Positions 1 through 11,044 of a stretch of DNA of 64,000 nt are shown here, piece after piece (positions within the stretch are counted from its first letter, which is position 1; each line of letters starts with the position of its first letter). Source of the stretch: Siphonodentalium dalli (taxonomy: Eukaryota; Mollusca; Scaphopoda; Gadilida; Siphonodentaliidae); the NCBI GenBank assembly GCA_032622095.1, contig CP136063.1:220303982-220367981 (forward strand), given 5' to 3'. The notes under the pieces were generated by a model. It did no database searches and was not told where the DNA came from. It saw only the letters and a list, made by a program, of their open reading frames with translations. The position numbers and the translations under genes were made by a program.

Positions 1-600
1 GGGAGCGAGTCATTTTGGGGTCATTTGGACAAAAAACATGTCCGCCAGCAGCCATCTTGGATTTCAAAATTTAACCCATTAGCTCGGGCCACAGGTCGTA
101 CTGTTTGTCTGATCATTATGAAATTTGTCATGGATATTAACAATGACATGTAGATGGGAACGAGTAATTTTGGGGTCATTCGGCCAAAAAACATGGCCGT
201 CAGCAGCCATCTTGGATTTTACTCTTTGTATGACTAAATTCTTTAGCACGGGCTGCAGTTCATACCTTTAGTCTGATCATCATGAAATTGTCACGGATGT
301 TAATATTGACATGTAGATGGGAATGAGTAATTTTGGGGTCATTTGGCCAAAAAACATGGCCGCCTGCAGCCATCTTGGATTTTACTCTTTGTATGACTAA
401 ATTCTTTAGCATGGGCTACAGGTCGTACCTTTAGTCTGATCGTCATAAATTTGTCATGGATGTTAACGATGACATGTAGATGGGAACGACTCATTTTGCG
501 GTCATTCGGCCGAAAACATGGCCGCCAGCAGCCATCTTGGATTTTACTTTTCTCTTCATGTCTATAAACTAGTATTAGACATTTAACTTTCCACATTCCT
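1..600. repeat. Tandem ~160-bp repeat with 'catggccgccagcagccatc' core
   Basis: Four copies of a core reading acatgg(c/t)cgcc-gcagccatcttggat occur with 'catcttgg' at about 53, 208, 371 and 533, so the period is about 160 bp. Each copy also carries 'gtcatggatgttaacaatgacatgtagatggga'-like sequence. Diverged copies recur at 32220-32560 and 41200-41960. Frames open across it are accidental. Confidence 0.85.
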
Positions 601-1690
601 AATCGCTCCATTGACTGTAATAAATTAAATTATTCCCTTTCCAAGTTGAGCTACAGTGTCATTGACACTTTCATTTTATGGTGCAATCTCCTTGGATAGT
701 GATAGTGTTGGCGAGAGGCATTGCCGGAGATTACTGTCCATTCAGAGTTTTGGTGAATTTTGAACGTTCCGACACTTCGACAATCGAGTTCTGACTCGCA
801 CTAAAATAACCCATTAAACTTCATTTAGAGGAAATGCAATAAATCACGGACTTTTCGTAAGTATTCTATTTTATATCCTTAACATAAGATAAAATTAATT
901 TGATTTTCCCTTCTGTATTTTATCGAATATAAATTGCGTTCAGTAGCTTTTGATCAAGACCGTACTGAATTACGGGGAATTCCCTACTTCGCTAAAATAG
1001 AAATTGTCAAAATAGTCCGTATTCGCGCGCGCTGTAAACAATGTGAAAACTTCGTTACTTTTTCGATTTCCAAACATTTTTGGGTGGTTATTTTGAGCTT
1101 TTTGGGTCCTGTCTCCACATTTTGTCAACTTTATTGAACTAATTATTGATTATTTTACATTCGTAGCACACGAGTATATTATTTTATGACTTTTAGTTGG
1201 TTAGTTAGACGTTTTGTATTGAAAACAAGCCAGTTGTCGAAACGCACGTGCACCAGCTGTTGCCATCCATGATATCCTTGTTGCCATCCAGGATACAAGA
1301 TCGGAAACCGCCTAGGCGTTTTCGCGTGTATTTGATGAAATATAGCTATATTGTAAGATAAATATCCATATATATATTTGTGAAATCTACTTTAGGGTGA
1401 CATTTGGCTTGAAACCAGCATATATGGCGACACTGATGTGTATATCTAACTATACATATACACATGTGTCGCCCTGATTGTGGTATCTCCATGTGTAGTA
1501 ATTTGCCAACGAAATGCTGCCCTATTGTTGGTTATACCAGTCACAAATATGACATGAACTACTTGGACATGGCACTTTGTGTCATAGTTGTATCTTGCCG
1601 TCGTCAATTTTCGTAGTCTCTGCAATAAAGAATAAAAATTAAATAATTAAGTGATCGCATCGAAAATAAGTATAAACAATAAAATATCTT
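600..1690. other. No gene seen
   Basis: AT-rich sequence. Short open frames (for example 934-1137) lack any recognisable domain. There is a small imperfect repeat of 'cacatgtgtcgcc' type at 1430-1475. I see no supportable gene or element boundary here. Confidence 0.5.
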
Positions 1691-2830
1691 CAAAATTGTG
1701 TTACATGATTACATCATGGATTTTTGTACAATGAATTTATATGCGATATGGCAAAGCGTGATATCACCCTTCCATCACCACAATTTTACTCGATTCAAAC
1801 TTCAAAACGGGATTACATCATGGACCTACTGTATAATGGATTTATATGTGATATGGCAAAGGGTGATATCACCCTTCCATGACCACAATTTTACGCGATT
1901 CTAACTTAAAGACGGGATTACATCATGGATATATTGTACAGTGAATATATATGTGACTTCCATGACCACAATTGCATTTTTACGCGATTCAAACTTCAAA
2001 ATGGGATTGCATCATGGACTTACTGTACAATGGATTTATATATGATATGGCAAAGGGTGACACTGATACCACCCTTCCATGACCACAATTTTACGCGATT
2101 AAAACGGGATTACATCATGTATATATTGTACAAAGAATTTATATGTGAAATGGCAAAGGGTGATATCACCCTTCCATGATCACAATTTTACACGATTATA
2201 ACTTCAAAACGGGATTACATCATGGATATATTGTACAGTGAATTTATATGTGATGCTGGCAAAGGATGATATCACCCTTCCATGACCACAATTGCAATTT
2301 TACGCAATTCAAACTTAAAAATGGGATTACATCGTGGACTTACTGTACAATGGAAATATGTGATATGGCAAAGGGTGATACCACCCTTCCATGACCACTA
2401 TTTTACGCGATTAAAACTTCAAAACGGGATTACATCATGGATATATTGTACAATGAATTTATATGTGAAATGGCAAAGGGTGATATCACCCTTCCATGAT
2501 CACTATTGTACGCGATTCTAAATTCAAAACGGGATTACGTCATGGATATATTGTACAATGAATTTATATGTGATACTGGCAAAGGGTGATATCACCCTTC
2601 CATGATCACAATTTTACCCGATTAAAACTTCAAAACGGGATTACATCATGGATATTTTGTACAATGAATTTATATGTGATACTGGCAAAGGGTGATATCA
2701 CCCTTCCATGATCACAATTATACGCTATTAAAACTTCAAAACGGGATTACATCATGGATATATTGTACAATGAATTTATATGTGACATAGCCAAGGGTGG
2801 AATCCGCTTCCAACTTAACATTTTACGCAA
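1690..2830. repeat. Satellite of ~105-bp units, about 11 copies
   Basis: The marker 'gggattacatcatgga' (with small variants) recurs at about 1703, 1812, 1916, 2003, 2106, 2212, 2322, 2428, 2530, 2638 and 2744. Each unit also holds the palindrome 'agggtgatatcaccct' and 'ttgtacaatgaatttatatgtga'. Several frames stay open through the array because unit lengths vary, but the peptides have no independent support. Confidence 0.9.
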
Positions 2831-4970
2831 TATAATAGCCTGTTTAGCAGGGGGGGGTCTGAAAAAAATTTGCACATATAGGGCCCAAAAAGTTTTTTTC
2901 CGACCCCGAGGGACCCACCACCCCATTTATGCAAAAAAACAAAATTCCTCCAAAATTTTGGGGACCCACCCCCCTTTTTCATGCTTTTATCCAAATTTCA
3001 GAGTTTTTTTTTTAGCCGTTCTTCAATAACTGTGTTAACTTCCATTCGATACTATTCCACTACCCTTTTTTGGTGCGAACTCTTGTATTTCCAGGTGTTT
3101 CTTGGTGTTTCCAGTATCTAACAACAATAATAAAGCATTGTGTAGGTACACTATATGTCACAAATCGCCCTAGACCCCATTATAGCCTTAATATATCGAG
3201 TGTATTGTGTCTGACAGAGAAAACTGACCAGTGTAAATAGTGGTAAACAGGTCAGGGGTTCCACAATTATTTGTGCATGACCAAAGAACTCTTTAGTCTT
3301 ATCCACCGGGGTGGGGTGGGGAGGGGAATTGTTTTTGGTTTGGTACACACATAGATATATGGTTATTACACCCCCCCCCCTCGGTTGTTGAATTTTGATG
3401 TGGTTTGGTATGGTGATAGACCATAATGATAGGGGAAGGATGTATGCACATATTACTGCATTTGTCATTTCTCAATGCATCTGAATGCATCACATTATTT
3501 CAGTTCATCTATTTGTAAGTGATAACAGTATACAATTAGTATTTTAGTTTAGTCTTGTTGAGCAGTAAAGTTCCAAGATGAAGTTTGGAAATTCAATGAG
3601 AATAGCGTCATTCATCATAACCAATTCAGTTTTATTTGGATAATTGTTGCAAATTAACATTACTTGCAATCATTCAAGATGAGAAATAACCAGAAGGAAT
3701 GAATTTGATTACATGCCAGAACAAGAAAGTATTTCAGACATAAGAAATTTATGAGATACCCTTTTCAATTTCATGTTATGCAACAATTAGGTTAATGATA
3801 TCTAGTCACCATTGAGTATTCACCATGTAGTATCCAATTTGTGATATAATTTTTTATTACTTTTATTCAGGCAATATATTAATTTTGTTACTAAATATTT
3901 CTTCCATTGATCATAAGTTTCCTGAACGGTATTACGGTGGTCCACTGTGAAGTGGGCCGGGATCCTGTGAAATCCAGAATGTTGCTAAATCTGAGGCTAA
4001 AGAGTCACTAGCTGTATATATATCCATATACCAACAAGCATGGTACTAACATGCCTACAAACAACATTACATGGTCAGTACTTGTAAATTGTTTGAAAAA
4101 ACCCATTTTGGAAAATATTTACAAGCACAATTTTTTCGGCCTCTGGACCACCTACCCACCCCGGCCCTATATACGGATTTTTTTTGCAGACCCCCCCCCC
4201 CCCCCCCCCTGTGTTTAGCAAAATATTTGAAATCACTCTCACAAAACCACATTTTCACGCAATAGAATTACCTTATTCCGACGTCTCTGTATAATAAAAT
4301 ATTTAAAGTAAATAAGTGATCAAGGCAAGCTATGTCTAAATTTAATGCGCACATTAATGTAATCTTTGTTACAATTTCATGAATGATGTGGTATTCAGAA
4401 TAAATTTTGACATGTGTCGATCACGCTGCGAATTGATGAAAGAATGAATGCATGCATGGCTACATTACTGTCCACAACATTAATCTACCATTACAAAATT
4501 TGCCTTAGTTTAGACAGAACATGCGAAAACAAACATATTTGTATATATACATAATCCGTCTAAATAGTGAATTCTTATACTCGCTTGTAATGAAACACGT
4601 CTGCTCAGTAGGGTTGTTCACAGCAAAAAGAAAGCGATCTTCGCCGCTATCGTGTGTTATCTGATACAGGTATCACATATGCATGGAGGCCGTGGATGCC
4701 ATCCTGGTAATGATTAAACTATGGGCTAAGAATGGTTACAGCATTAAGCAAAATTAATGCATGTATAACATCTATATCACGTTTATCTGTAGGGCGGTTT
4801 GTCTGGATACCTGATGCGAAAGGTCTTCAGTCGTGGGCTTTTTATGGGTAAGCGTTGTCAGCATGTCATTTGACTCAATAGTGTTAAAGTGACATCAAAT
4901 GTCTACCACATTGCTATAAATGTTCGCTGGCGACAACATAGCTCTACTGACCTCCGGCACTGTTCCAAGA
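2830..4970. other. No gene; homopolymer tracts and related repeats
   Basis: Contains G and C tracts (2851-2858, 3370-3380, 4191-4210). The stretches 2860-2990 and 4125-4210 look like diverged inverted copies of one repeat ('cacatatagggcc' versus 'ggccctatatacgg'). Nothing coding can be supported. Confidence 0.5.
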
Positions 4971-4972
4971 AA

Positions 4973-5160
4973 GGCGAATTTAATATGTATAAATGCATGC
5001 ATAAATTCAGGGTCCTATATTTATGCAACATTTATCCAACATTTATGCGAGATTTAAACATATAAATGAGAGATTTATATTTTGGTATAAAGGCGAATTT
5101 AATATGTATAAATGCATGCATAAATTCAGGGTCCTAAATTTATGCAACATTTATATTTTA
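4973..5160. repeat. Direct duplication abutting the Polinton left edge
   Basis: 'aaggcgaatttaatatgtataaatgcatgcataaattcagggtcct' is present at about 4973 and again at about 5093, followed both times by 'atttatgcaacattta'. The second copy runs directly into the truncated minus-strand ORF of the Polinton at about 5165, so the duplication lies at, or was made by, the truncation junction. Confidence 0.75.
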
Positions 5161-5278
5161 TAAATCTCGCTTTTCTTGAAGTGAAAGCCTTCCATATCAT
5201 CTGTCCTTCATCCCCAAACACACCTCTCACCAGCATCCCATCTTCCAAATAGCTCCAATACAGATCTCGGTAATCCAT
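5126..5278 (-). pseudogene. Truncated divergent Polinton ORF, 50 codons
   Basis: Reading the minus strand from the ATG at 5278 gives 50 codons ending at TGA 5128-5126. The first ~38 residues (beginning MDYRDLYWSYLEDGML) look like real protein, rich in Trp, Tyr and acidic residues. From about 5165 the frame passes into the flanking duplicated host sequence. It starts about 55 bp from the palindromic divergent promoter at 5334-5477, which would drive it leftwards. I do not recognise the family. The 3' part of the gene has been lost. Confidence 0.45.
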
Positions 5279-5333
5279 TTCGGTATGAATGAAAAATGGG
5301 GATATCTGTTTATTTTTTTATTGAAAACGGGCG

Positions 5334-5477
5334 GGCGCCGCTGACGACGTATTTGCATATTTCACCAAATTTTCCCGAACGTCAAACCAAGTGTGTTTCT
5401 TTTTGTCAAAAGAAACACACTTGAATTGACGTTCGGGGAAATTTGGTGAAATACGCAATGACGTCGTCAGCGGCGTC
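5334..5477. promoter_or_regulatory. Palindromic divergent promoter module
   Basis: Arms 5334-5403 and 5410-5477 are near-perfect inverted copies separated by a few bases. Both arms contain a TGACGTTCGG/CCGAACGTCA motif and a GACGTCGTCAG/CTGACGACGT motif of CRE/ATF type. The left arm also contains ATTTGCAT (5351-5358), the octamer known from histone H2B promoters. ORFs diverge on either side (minus at 5278, plus at 5495). A very similar module in + orientation precedes the last Polinton gene at 18375-18460. Promoter function is inferred. Confidence 0.6.
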
Positions 5478-5494
5478 CGTGCGTTTCATATAAT

Positions 5495-5886
5495 ATGGAG
5501 CGCAGTGTAGCGTTTTTTTCTATCTTCAAAATGTTCTCTAAACTAAAAGAGAAAATTTTGCTAAAATTCTCTGCCGATGCTCGATTAAAGCATTGGCAGA
5601 AGAATGTTAGAGATTCGGAGAGCCATAAGTTAGCCATTAGAGCTGGAGTTCAAGAATTCCTGCAAAGACGAAGACCTATAGTCCTCCCAAGGTGTATGTG
5701 GAAACTCCAGAGTGGAAACCCACGTATAAGGAGGGGGCATTATATCCAGATTTGTCTGAATATAATCCTCCAAGACCACTGCCAAGGTGGATTATCACTG
5801 AGGCAGCGAAATACGTGCGGGATCCATACCGAAGGCCTACATACAACAAGGGAGGACTTTATCCTGATTTGTCTGAATTTTATTGA
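5495..5886 (+). pseudogene. Small Polinton protein with two LYPDLSE late-domain-like motifs
   Basis: ATG at 5495 opens a Lys-rich N-terminal part (about 55 residues, amphipathic, beginning MERSVAFFSIFKMFSKLKEK). Near 5665 the reading frame must change: the frame ending at TGA 5884-5886 carries two internal repeats, each with a Pro-Thr-Tyr then LYPDLSE (about 5719-5766 and 5836-5883). YPDL is a YPxL-type motif, the class that recruits ALIX in retroviral budding, and a PP-containing segment lies between. The stop is 19 bp before a histone-type stem-loop. Family unknown to me. The late-domain reading is inference from the motif alone. One frameshift makes this copy non-functional unless it is a sequencing error. 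Confidence 0.55.
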
Positions 5887-5905
5887 CTCAGCAAACAATT
5901 GAAAC

Positions 5906-5926
5906 GGCCCTTTTCAGGGCCACCCA
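5906..5926 (+). terminator. Histone-type mRNA 3' stem-loop
   Basis: GGCCCTTTTCAGGGCC (5906-5921) forms a 6-bp stem with a TTTC loop. It is preceded by AAAC and followed by ACCCA, matching the metazoan replication-dependent histone 3' processing signal in stem length, loop size, loop sequence and 3' flank. A purine run (caaaaga, 5934-5940) lies where a histone downstream element would be. It is 19 bp after the stop codon. Confidence 0.8.
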
Positions 5927-5992
5927 AATTTTTCAAAAGATACGCTCTGAAATTGATAAAAAAAACGTAACAAGTAATTAAATCAATAATAT

Positions 5993-5998
5993 TTTATT
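5993..5998 (-). terminator. AATAAA polyadenylation signal overlapping the stop codon
   Basis: On the minus strand the last codon and stop read GAA TAA AAT, so AATAAA contains the TAA stop of the CCHC gene. The 3' UTR must therefore be very short and would face the histone-type 3' end of the convergent gene about 70 bp away. Confidence 0.6.
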
Positions 5999-6572
5999 CA
6001 CAAATTTTAACTTTCTTGGAAGATTCTCGCGATGAAAGTCTTTTTCTCTTTCTGATAGGCAAAGTGTTTTGCTTAATTTCAGTATAGTCAGCGCCTTTGG
6101 CATTTATCACTTCCATCTGCGAATCCTCCGTGTTTAGAATAGTGATTTCATCATTTGACACCTCGGCTGAGGCGTATAATTCACCACTCTCAGTTTTCAC
6201 ATCCGCGATCTCGTTAATTGATATCGCGGTTGAGTTGAATTGTTCCCCACTTTCAGCTTTCACATCCGCGATCTCGTTAGTTGATGTCTCAGGTTGATCA
6301 ATGTCCATTACATCATATGTTGTGAGATAATCGTTGACTGATGTGTGCGTCCAAGTAGAATTCACAGGAGTAGATTCACTCACCATCAATGATGATTTTT
6401 TCATCTGATCAATCTTCTTTTTCGTAGTGCCATCACATTGAAAAGCCCAATGTGAACTCGAATTGCACCTAAAACAGTTACTGTATGGTGGTATCCACTT
6501 TGTATTCTTTAAAACTTCTAATGCAATTTTTCGTAAATGTTGTATGTTGGTACTCTGCAATCGTGGATCCAT
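5994..6572 (-). CDS. CCHC zinc-knuckle protein with acidic repeats and basic tail
   Basis: An intact 192-residue ORF from ATG 6572 to TAA 5994. Residues C33, C36, H41 and C46 form a C-x2-C-x4-H-x4-C zinc knuckle, as in retroviral nucleocapsids and some cellular RNA-binding proteins. Residues about 98-150 hold three diverged ~20-residue acidic repeats based on NEIADVK(A/T)ESGE. Residues 173-189 (RKRKR ... SKKVK) are a likely nuclear localisation signal. It is transcribed away from PolB from the palindrome at 6606-6720. Nucleic-acid binding is a fair inference; its role in the element is unknown to me. It is one of the few undamaged ORFs here. Confidence 0.7.
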   Translation of the reverse strand: MDPRLQSTNIQHLRKIALEVLKNTKWIPPYSNCFRCNSSSHWAFQCDGTTKKKIDQMKKSSLMVSESTPVNSTWTHTSVNDYLTTYDVMDIDQPETSTNEIADVKAESGEQFNSTAISINEIADVKTESGELYASAEVSNDEITILNTEDSQMEVINAKGADYTEIKQNTLPIRKRKRLSSRESSKKVKICE

Positions 6573-6605
6573 GGTGAGCGTTCGGTGCGTTATTCAGTCG
6601 TCAGT

Positions 6606-6720
6606 GAAATGACGACGTGATGAAAAATCGCGTCGCTTTTATGCTCTGACACGGACGATGACTGCGCATGTCCGTGTCAGAGCATAAAAGCGACGCGATT
6701 TTTCACCACGTCGTCATTTC
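6606..6720. promoter_or_regulatory. Near-perfect palindromic bidirectional promoter
   Basis: Arms 6606-6655 and 6671-6720 are 50-bp inverted copies with about two mismatches around a 15-bp centre. Each arm holds a TATA-like CATAAAAG (6683-6690 on +, 6642-6635 on -) and a GACGACGTGATGAAA/TTTCACCACGTCGTC segment. The right arm ends 3 bp before the PolB ATG and the left arm ends 33 bp before the CCHC gene ATG. Symmetry means both genes would receive the same core promoter. Confidence 0.65.
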
Positions 6721-6723
6721 TTG

Positions 6724-9700
6724 ATGAAGCGCCTTGTGCCATATTCAGATAGTGAAAGCGAACGAGATAATAGAAAGAGAGTGCGACTGGATGATGATTG
6801 TAAATATTATACTATAAAAAATATGACCGATAAATACTCGAGGAAATTTAAAACAGCATCAAAGAAATACGTCACATTTCAAGAACTTCATCAACCATTT
6901 CAAACTGTTCACAGAATTTTCAAAGATCTGGTGAACAGTTTGAAAGATAAGTGTGATGCAGGACCAAAGATCAAATGAGAATTTCCATCTTTCATCCAGG
7001 GCTAGATCTAGGGATTCACGTCCCGTTCACTGAAGCAAAAGACCTGACGGTGAATTATTGCTTGACAACATAGAAAAAGTTGCACAATAGAACAAAAAAT
7101 TCAAAATTCATGACGGACAGATGAAATTTGATATCACTGTCACGCATATGCCTACAGGGACCGCAAGACATACCTTACATTATGGAGCATTCGGTGAAAA
7201 AAATCAAATGAAAACAGTAAAGAAAAGTATTCTTCTGATTCAGAACGCAGAAGATAACATGTGTTTTGCGAGGGATGTCGTTGTTGGTATGTGTAATGTT
7301 GACAAAAACGAATGGAAGCAAGAATGGAAACGGATTATAAGACCAGCAAGAGCTACACAACGGGAAACTGCAAAGTCATTGTTGGATAAAGTGGGGATAT
7401 CACACGACACCAGTTGTGGGGTTGAGGAATACAAAATTATTCAAGAACAACTATATCCAGAGTATGTTATAAAAATAAATAATCAATTTGCTGACGAAGG
7501 CTTTCTTTTTCAACCACCACCAGTTGGGAAATAAAGTAAAGTTATCCATCTATATTTCAATGACAACCACTACGATGTGATCACAACTGTCACAGGATTC
7601 CTTGGATGTAGTTATTACTGTGAACACTGATGTCGGTTCGGATCACAGAGGTGATCATTTATGTCCATACAAGTGTATGTGTTTCGAGGGTAAGATATGT
7701 CCCTTTGAACGATGGATACACTGCATCAAATGTAAGAGGACTTTTAGAAGTAAAACTATTTGTGATATGATACACAAATGCCAGAAATGCGGGGTTGAAA
7801 TCGTCACACGAAAGGAGAAGAGACACATCTGTTCGGGAACAAAGTGTAAATACTGTAAGGAAATCGTTCCATCAGACCACAGATGTCATATTCAACAGTA
7901 CGAAAAGAAAGAAACACAGAAAGAAGTAAAGGTACCATTCATATTTTTTTATTTTGAATGTCAACAAGATACTGGTGTTCATATACCCAATTTTTGTGTT
8001 GCACAAACTGCTTGTGAAAATTGTATATGTAAACCCGTTGATGAAATATGCAATTCATGTGATTCTGTATTGTCAAATAGAGAATATGTTTTTAAAGGTG
8101 AAAATGTATTGGAAAGATTTTGTAAATGGTTGTTTTACACAAACGACCATAAAGGCATAACATGTATTGCTCACAATGGCTACGATAGTCAGTCCCTCAT
8201 ACATTACTTGGTGAACAATGGAAATTCAAAACCTAATGTTATTATGAATGGTAACAAAATACTGAGTTTACAATGTAATGGTGTTAGTGTAATCGATTTA
8301 TTGAGTTTCATCCCAATGGCATTATCTAAATTTCCAAAACTATTCCAACTTGAAGAAATGACTAAAGGTTATTTTCTACATTGGGCAAATACACAGGACT
8401 TTCAGAATTACGTAGGACCATATCTAGACAAAAAATACTATAAACATGAAATCATGTCTGAGGAAAATAGGGATTCATTTCTGAAATGGTACGAAGCTAG
8501 GGGTGAGGATATTTTTGATTTCCAAAAAGAAATTCAAAAGTATTGTAAATCAGATGTAGACATTTTAAGACGTGGATGTGGCAAATTCAGACTGTGTAAT
8601 GGAAACTGATCAAATTGATCCATTCCGGGAAGCAATAACATTAGCTCAAACCTGTAACCTTGCATGGAGAAAAAATTCATTACCAGAGAATTCTCTAGGT
8701 ATAATTTCAGATGCTGGATATCCACAAGCGCGTAAATTTTCAATGAAAGCAATTCGATGGCTACAGTGCATTGCTACAAAACAAAATATAAACATAAAAC
8801 ATGCTTTAAATGGTGGTGAAGTTAAAATAGGCACACATTTTGTTGATGGTTATCATGCAGAATCAAACACAGTGTATGAAATGTATGGGTGCTTTTTTCA
8901 TGGCTGTCCTACTTGCTATCCAGATAGAAACCGCCGAAACCCATACAGTAATATAACAATGCATGAATTGTATGAAAAAACAATAAAAACGGAAACTGAA
9001 ATCAAAAGCTTGGAATGCAAATTAATATGCATCTGGGAACATGATCTGGACAATAAATGTAAAGCAGACAAAAATTTAAAACAAACTATCGATCAATTCT
9101 ATTTGCATCATGACCCAATTAAACCAAGGGAAGCATTATTTGGTGGTAGGACTAATGCTCTAAAATTATATCTTGAAATGGAACCAACATCTAAACAGGA
9201 AATATAATATATTGATATATGCAGTTTGTATCCTAGTGTAAATAAATATAGGGAGTACCCACTTGGTCATCCTGCAATTCTAAGTCAGGAACAGATAGGA
9301 GACATCAAATCTTACAAAGGACTCATTAAATGCAAAGTATTACCTCCAAATAAATTGTACATTCCAGTGCTACCGATCCACTGTAATAACAAAATGATAT
9401 ATACATTGTGTAAAATTTGTGCAGAAAATGAAAGTGGACAGTGTAGTCATAAAACTGAACAGCGTGCTTTAGTTGGAGTTTGGACGCATGTATAATTATT
9501 CAAAGCAATAGAATTGGGTTAGCAAATTCTGGAAGTGTATCAAGTTTGGCATTGGACTGAGTGGTCGGACAAAGTATACAGGGATTACATTGATAAATAC
9601 CTCAAAATTAAACAAGAAGCAAGTGGATATCCAAATTCTGTTAAAAGTGAAGAAGATAAAGATAAATACATTAAAGATTATTATGAGGTTGAAGGTATAA

Positions 9701-10482
9701 AACTTGAAAAAGAAAAAATCGAAAAAAACCCAGGACTCCGCCAGTGCGCAAAAGTAATGATAAATTGCATATGGGGAAAAAATGCACAAAATAATATTCT
9801 AACTAAAACTGAATATATCTCAGAACCATCCAGATATTTTGAACTACTAACTGATAAAAATATCACCGTCAAAGCAGTTGAAATTTTTTAACAGGATAAA
9901 TTCATATTATTCAGCTATCAAAATAAAACCGATATTATAGAACCACATCCATCTGCCAATGTAGTTGTTGCATCATTTGTCACAGCATATGCACGCTTGG
10001 AGTTGTATAAAGTTTTAGAAAAACTCCAAGATAGGGTGTTTTATTTCGATACCGATAGCAAAACCGAAGACAGCTACCTTGGTAAATGAACTGATGAGCA
10101 TCCAGATGCTAAAATCATGAAATTTGTAGGGTTAGGACCGAAAAATGATGGATATCAGTACGTGAAAGATGGTGTAATAAAATCTGTATGTAAGGTCAAG
10201 GGTATCACTCTGGATTATAAAACTAAACAGCAAATAAATTTTCATTCAATGCTTGAATGTGTTAACGACCGGTCAAATTTTCAACGTGTCATAAACTATC
10301 CATGCAGAATTAAACGCACAAAGAACCGAGAAGTAATTAGTGAAGAGCAAACATAAACATTCCGATTTGTGTACACCAAACGACTTGTTGTGGGTGAATA
10401 CAACCATACAATTATGGATGGAATTGATGTGTTACCAGCAGAGATGCTTTTGAAAATTTATAATAACTTGATCGAAATGTAA
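6724..10482 (+). pseudogene. polB: Protein-primed family B DNA polymerase, broken
   Basis: About 1250 codons, the expected size for Polinton PolB. After an N-terminal domain (6724-7600) come Cys/His-rich zinc-ribbon segments (7650-7900), then 3'-5' exonuclease motifs: Exo I as FFYFE (about 7945), Exo II AHNGYD (8172) and Exo III YCKSDVD (8541). Polymerase motif A is DICSLYPSVN (9214), motif B is KVMINCIWGK (9751), and motif C is YFDTDS (10042). Exo I normally starts with Asp; here it is Tyr, so proofreading would be lost. Frame changes fall near 6975, 7050, 7620 and 8575. In-frame stops lie at 7088, 7532, 9205, 9493, 9520, 9889, 10087 and 10354. ATG 6724 is chosen because it follows the promoter palindrome. 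Confidence 0.93.
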
Positions 10483-10485
10483 AAA

Positions 10486-11013
10486 ATGGATCAAGAAATC
10501 AAACGAGAACTTAAGCAAACTTGGTGTTTGAGGGAAAGTAAAAATATAGTGCAGACTTTGCTGAACGGACATTTCTCTGAGGGGCAGAGTCGACTGAGAT
10601 GTTTGATTGAGAAATCAGAATTTGAAACTGATTTCTTAATGGATATATTGGATCAACTGTTTTCAGATTATTGGATATTTCATGGTGTTCCTAAAAACAA
10701 AATAAACGAAATTCGTGAATAAGTTGAAAATAATTTTACTCGTTTTGCTGAATATCAAGACAGGATTCTCAATGAAAAAACTTTGAAATTCGAAGAGGTG
10801 ACGAGAATATATGGATACATTATTCTCCGAGAACCATGTACAATTTTCACTGCTGAAAAGTTATTTGAATAAAAAGTGTGTTTGGATTATATTGTAAAAA
10901 CCACTAGACCTATTTCAGACTTAGATAATGAACTCATATGGACATTTGGAATAATCTGGAGTTATGGTGACTCTTCATTAAAAATAAAAGAGGTTGATTC
11001 CGAACAATCCTAA
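10486..11013 (+). pseudogene. Uncharacterised Polinton protein, 175 codons with two stops
   Basis: ATG 10486 lies 3 bp after the PolB stop, in the same frame. The reading continues to TAA 11011-11013 with TAA interruptions at 10720 and 10870. Composition is acidic/basic mixed and helical, with no TM segment and no motif I recognise. Its place between PolB and the ATPase suggests a replication or packaging accessory, but that is only context. Confidence 0.55.
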
Positions 11014-11044
11014 TCAGTCTTACATGATCTGTCTCAGGGTAAAG

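Noticed and set aside
5692-5886. Separate gene starting at GTG 5692
   Set aside because: There is no ATG. It is better explained as the C-terminal part of the gene that starts at 5495, in a shifted frame.
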